From NCBI RefSeq assembly GCF_036898465.1, contig NZ_JARUMJ010000001.1:3038001-3102000 (forward strand): 64,000 nucleotides of DNA. Direction: 5' to 3'. Under the pieces are notes generated by a model. That model was given only the letters and a program-made list of their open reading frames with translations, was not told where the DNA came from and did not search any database. Position 1 is the stretch's first letter. Every line of letters starts with the position of its first letter. Source of the stretch: Streptomyces sp. B21-105. GTDB taxonomy: Bacteria > Actinomycetota > Actinomycetes > Streptomycetales > Streptomycetaceae. The position numbers and the translations under genes were made by a program. Below, one piece after another: positions 60,967 through 64,000 of this stretch.

Positions 60967-62250
60967 TCAGCGGACTACGACTGCGGCGGGTGGGTCGTCA
61001 GGGTCATCGTCCCCGGTGCCGAGGGCATCCCCCAGGGTGTCGATGGCTTGGCGCTGGAGGCGGAGCCGGACGTGGGCGTAGACGCCTGCGGTGACGCCGA
61101 TATGGGCGTGGCCGAGGAGTTCCTTGATGACGACGAGGTCTATGCCCTGCTCCAGGAGCAGAGTTGCGGTCGAGTGGCGCAGGTCGTGGAACCGGATGCG
61201 GCGGAGCCCGGCACGGCGGAGGAGTCGGCCGAAGCGGCGGGTGAGGTTGGCGGGGTCGAGAGGGCCACCGGTCGGGGTGGTGAAGACGAGCCCGCTGTCC
61301 GACCAGCGCGCCCCGACGGCTCGACGTTCCTCCTGCTGGCGCTCCCGGTGATTCTTGAGGGAGTGGACGCATTCGGTGGGGAGAGCGATGCGGCGTTCGG
61401 ATGCGCGGGTCTTGGTGTGCAGGGTGGTCAGGCCGCCGGTGCGGGTGCGCTGGAGGGAGCGGTGGATGTTGGCGGTACCGGCGTCGAGGTCGAGGTCTTC
61501 CCAGTGGAGGCCGAGGAGTTCGCCCTTGCGGAGTCCGGTGCGTAGGGCGAGTTCGTACAGCGCGTGCAGCCGGTCACCGCTGGCTGCCTGGAGGAACTGC
61601 CGGGCCTCGCTCGCCGTGAAGGGTTGGAAGCGCCGGGGGCGGGGCGAGGGGGTCTTGACGTTCCGGGCGATGTTGCGGGGCAGGTCGTCTTCGCGGACGG
61701 CGTGTTCCAGCGCGGACTTGAGGACCGAGTGGACGTAGGTCACGGTCAGCGGCGACAGGCGCTTGTCGCAGCATTGTCCGATGGTGCAGCAGGAGCGCCG
61801 GTCGATGTCGCGTTCCTGGGTGCAGCACTGGCAGGTGATGCGGAGGTGGTCGAGGAAGGTGCGGACGTCGCGGGCGGTGAGCCGGGCGAGTTTCTTCGCG
61901 CCGAGGCCGGGGATGAGGTGGAGGCGGATGCAGGTGGCGTAGCGGGTGTGGGTGTTCTCGCGGAGATGGTGGACGGCGACGTTCTGAAGCCAGTACGTCA
62001 GGTACGCGGCCAGGCTGCCCTGCGCAGAAGGAACGGGGACGCCGCGGTTGCTGGTGGCGATCTTCTCGGTGAGCTTGGCCAGCGCTTCCTTGCGGGTGGT
62101 GCCGTAGACGCGGACGCGCTTGCGGGTGTTACCGGGGGCGAGGACGTACCCGGCGGCCTCCCAGCGGCTGTCCTTGCGCTGGTAGACGGTTCCGTCGCCG
62201 TTGGCGCGGACGCGGCGGGAGGCGGGGGTGTCGCGGGGCGTGGTCATCAT
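60967..62250 (-). CDS. int: tyrosine site-specific integrase (pSAM2 type)
   Basis: A 427-residue recombinase. Residues 20-60 form the arm-binding region, a SAM-like core-binding domain follows at about 75-200, then the catalytic domain. Catalytic residues are R241 (TGLRKGEL), K280 (LHTKTR), H355 and R358 (FHDLRHS), H381 (LLGHAHIG) and Y391 (GVYAHV). The core-binding domain holds a Cys-rich insert (CQCC...CC...CC at about 140-161). The ATG at 62250 overlaps the excisionase stop as ATGA. It would insert the element into a chromosomal att site. No tRNA gene is seen at its 3' side. Confidence 0.93.
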   Translation of the reverse strand: MMTTPRDTPASRRVRANGDGTVYQRKDSRWEAAGYVLAPGNTRKRVRVYGTTRKEALAKLTEKIATSNRGVPVPSAQGSLAAYLTYWLQNVAVHHLRENTHTRYATCIRLHLIPGLGAKKLARLTARDVRTFLDHLRITCQCCTQERDIDRRSCCTIGQCCDKRLSPLTVTYVHSVLKSALEHAVREDDLPRNIARNVKTPSPRPRRFQPFTASEARQFLQAASGDRLHALYELALRTGLRKGELLGLHWEDLDLDAGTANIHRSLQRTRTGGLTTLHTKTRASERRIALPTECVHSLKNHRERQQEERRAVGARWSDSGLVFTTPTGGPLDPANLTRRFGRLLRRAGLRRIRFHDLRHSTATLLLEQGIDLVVIKELLGHAHIGVTAGVYAHVRLRLQRQAIDTLGDALGTGDDDPDDPPAAVVVR

Positions 62251-62438
62251 GCGGCGGCTTCCTGGTCGAGGCGGGTGCAGATGAAGTCGGCCAGCGCGTG
62301 GGCGGGGATGCGGCGGGCGCGGCCGAGGGTGATCGAGGCGAGTTGGTGGGTGCGGATGAGGTCGTAGACGGCGGTGCGGCCGAGTTGGAGGCGTTCCATG
62401 ACCTGGGGGACGGTGAGGAGTTCCGCGCCGGCGGTCAC
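62247..62438 (-). CDS. xis: excisionase-type helix-turn-helix protein
   Basis: A 63-residue MerR/excisionase-like helix-turn-helix (VPQVMERLQLGRTAVYDLIR) with a wing-like strand ASITLGRARRIP. It lies between rep and int and overlaps both, by GTGA at its start and ATGA at its end, as in pSAM2-like elements. It directs excision and may act as a regulator. Its length is normal for the family. Confidence 0.88.
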   Translation of the reverse strand: MTAGAELLTVPQVMERLQLGRTAVYDLIRTHQLASITLGRARRIPAHALADFICTRLDQEAAA

Positions 62439-64000
62439 GCGACAACCCCCGCCCGGACAGCACCGGTCAGCCGATGAGTGGAGTGACCGACCGGGTGACC
62501 GGCGCGGTCACCTGGGCGCTCCGAGTGCCGGGTTCGGGTTGGTTGCTCGGGTCGGGTCTGTCGCGTCGCGGTCAGGAGGTCGGCGAGGTGTTCGAGTTCG
62601 GGCAGGAGGCCGGTTCCGGCGTACTGCCAGTGCGAGATGACCAGCGTCGTGTCCGAGTCCATGCGCTGACCGGAGATGTTGCCGTGACCGAGACGGTGAC
62701 CGGCGGCCAGGTCGGTGGAGTGTCTGGCGCGGTCACCGACCAGGCTGCCGCCGGTGTGACCGGGCTGCGTCTCAGCCGACGCTGGGGTTGGGGTCTGGGT
62801 GTCGGGTCGGCTGGTTCGCCAGGCGGTGCGTTCGGCTCGGAGGTGGGCGAGGGTGGTGGAGTAGTGGCGGGTGCGGGTGGAGAAGTGGCCTCGGAAGCCG
62901 AGCATGTGGGCCCATTGGCGCAGGCGGAGGTGGGCGTGCTGGGGGTGGGTGGCGAGGTTCCAGGCGGTGTGGATCAGGCGGCGGGCGTGGTCGGTGATGT
63001 CGTAATTGGCGAGTTCGGCGAGGAGGCGGAGGCGGCGGTCGAGGGTGCCGGTGGTGGTCTCGGCTCCCTTGGTGGCGTACTTGGCGATGTAGGCGGCGAC
63101 GTGCCGGTCCGTGACGGGGCCGCCACCGGTGAAGTCGGTGCCGCGGATTGCCCGGACGTCGATCTGCCGCCCGAACCGGAACACCAACCGCCCCGCCCGA
63201 TCTGAGACTTGAGGCTGGGACGCGGGGATGTCCCCGGCAGGGCGCGGCTGCTTCGGCGGTTCGCCCTCGTGGTGGACGCGGGTGCGTGTGGCGGCGGCGT
63301 GGACAGCGTGGTCGAGGAGCTGGGTGGTGGCCCAGGCGGGTGGGGTGCTGGTGGGGCCGGTGGGTCCGTCGAGGCGGATGACGGCGTGGAAGTGGACCTG
63401 GCCGCGTTTTTGGTACTCGGCGACCTTGGCGTAGGAGAGCGTGGCGTGGTGGCGCAGGGTCCGCTGGGTGAGGCCGGCGGCTTTGGCGATCTCCCGTCGC
63501 AGGTGGGTGGTGAAGCGGGCCCACAGCGCCGGGGCGTGCGCGTTCCACAGCACCGCGCCCATGTAGTCGTAGTGCTCGGGGTCGAGCGGGGTGCCGAGGA
63601 TCGGGTCGTCGTCGGGGGGACCTGGCCGCAGTGGCAGCGGCCGGTGTCGGGCTGGTTGTGGACGGGGCCGAAGCCGGGTGCGGTGAGGGTGGCGAACACG
63701 CGCGGGTGCGCGGCGACGCTGGTAGGGACGGTCTTGCCACCGCGGAGTCCAGCGGCGATGAGTTGGTAGGTGTCGTAGCGGTAGACGGTGGAGCAGGCGG
63801 GGCAGCGAGTGGCACGGCGGTTGCCGCAGCGGACCAGCAGTTCGCCCGCCGGGAGCCGGCCGGAGTCGAAGTGGTCGAGGATCGCACCGGTCACGGTGTC
63901 CAGACGGGTGCGGTGCCCGGTCAGGCGGACAGGGCGCGCGCAGCCACCGAGTCCGGCTATCTGCCGTGCGAGGGGTGCGAATTGGCCGGTGGCGGCGAGC
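62435..64000 (-). CDS. RepSA-like replication initiator of an integrative element (partial, frameshifted)
   Basis: The gene enters from beyond 64000 and ends at 62435. Its first visible part (GLGGCARPVRLTGHRTRLDT, CGNRRATRCPACSTVYRYDT, FATLTAPGFGPVHN) and second part (GAVLWNAHAPALW, QVHFHAVIRLDG with an HUH-type motif, HVAAYIAKYATKGAE) are both typical of actinomycete rolling-circle initiators. The two parts are in different frames. The -1 shift falls at the run of six G (63614-63619), where CGQ-VP passes to PPDDDPILG. One-base loss, sequencing error or ribosomal slippage are all possible. The 3' end overlaps the excisionase gene. Confidence 0.8.
   Translation of the reverse strand, partial: ARRHRPIRTPRTADSRTRWLRAPCPPDRAPHPSGHRDRCDPRPLRLRPAPGGRTAGPLRQPPCHSLPRLLHRLPLRHLPTHRRWTPRWQDRPYQRRRAPARVRHPHRTRLRPRPQPARHRPLPLRPGPPDDDPILGTPLDPEHYDYMGAVLWNAHAPALWARFTTHLRREIAKAAGLTQRTLRHHATLSYAKVAEYQKRGQVHFHAVIRLDGPTGPTSTPPAWATTQLLDHAVHAAATRTRVHHEGEPPKQPRPAGDIPASQPQVSDRAGRLVFRFGRQIDVRAIRGTDFTGGGPVTDRHVAAYIAKYATKGAETTTGTLDRRLRLLAELANYDITDHARRLIHTAWNLATHPQHAHLRLRQWAHMLGFRGHFSTRTRHYSTTLAHLRAERTAWRTSRPDTQTPTPASAETQPGHTGGSLVGDRARHSTDLAAGHRLGHGNISGQRMDSDTTLVISHWQYAGTGLLPELEHLADLLTATRQTRPEQPTRTRHSERPGDRAGHPVGHSTHRLTGAVRAGVVA
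63614..63619 (-). other. frameshift point in rep (six-G run, read as CCCCCC)
   Basis: Upstream codons read CHCGQVPP and downstream codons PPDDDPILGTPLDPEHYDY. The frames cross at this homopolymer, and the join needs a -1 shift or one extra base. Confidence 0.7.

Noticed and set aside
60883..60967. tRNA or attachment-site tRNA remnant beside int
   Set aside because: The only structure is a rho-independent terminator. No T-loop GGTTCGA-like sequence or acceptor pairing was found.

Overview
The window is high-GC DNA with the gene style of a Streptomyces chromosome: GTG starts, 4-base stop/start overlaps, and the conserved fasR-fabD-fabH-acpP-fabF block. The left 37 kb looks like core chromosome. 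The right 26 kb (from about 37.6 kb) looks like an accessory hot spot ending in part of an integrative element.

Core part. 196-5162 is the type II fatty acid synthase operon with its PucR-type regulator FasR. 5329-14747 holds housekeeping genes: a DUF3145 protein, an SGNH-hydrolase lipoprotein, a galactose mutarotase, two overlapping membrane-protein genes, a serine hydrolase, an NADP-dependent oxidoreductase divergent from a MarR regulator, a GntR regulator with an HTH-less UTRA partner, and an HATPase-type protein.

Sugar part. 14840-20794 is a galactofuranose-type ABC importer (two permeases, ATPase, Tat/lipoprotein binding protein) with a LacI regulator and its operator. 22503-30981 combines an enolase-superfamily sugar-acid dehydratase, a zinc dehydrogenase, a protein of unknown function, a ChvE/MmsA/MmsB-type monosaccharide importer and a second mutarotase. 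33116-35574 encodes two overlapping secreted GH43 enzymes, an endo-arabinanase and an exo-acting enzyme with a ricin-type lectin domain. Together these suggest breakdown of arabinan-type (pectin side-chain) polymers outside the cell, followed by pentose/galactose import. Between them sits an aminotransferase with an unusual 255-residue low-complexity tail.

Accessory part. 37075-38750 is a HATPase / XRE-DUF5753 / DUF397 regulatory set. 39080-47454 carries six minus-strand genes with type VII (ESX)-secretion features: two small helical WXG-like proteins, a long WXG-like protein with a Gly/Pro-rich tail, a mycosin protease, a DUF1023 hydrolase and a lipoprotein. An intact ISAs1-family element (42644-44105, perfect 22-bp inverted repeats, 10-bp target duplication) has cut this set and replaced the mycosin's C-terminal tail. 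Gene debris is scattered around: two abutting fragments near 38.9 kb and a fragment of an XRE gene near 47.7 kb. 49533-60882 is a polymorphic-toxin locus: a LamG/DNRLRE surface protein whose signal-peptide end is frameshifted, a 2326-residue RHS protein ending in a HINT autoprotease and a nuclease-like toxin, and a probable immunity gene. 60967-64000 is a pSAM2-like int-xis-rep module on the minus strand. Its rep gene runs off the window and has a -1 frameshift at a run of six G.

The best candidates for new biology are the toxin tip plus its immunity gene, the split type VII-like gene set, and the aminotransferase tail. All functions are read from sequence by eye. No searches were run, and start codons were chosen from ribosome-binding sites and family knowledge.
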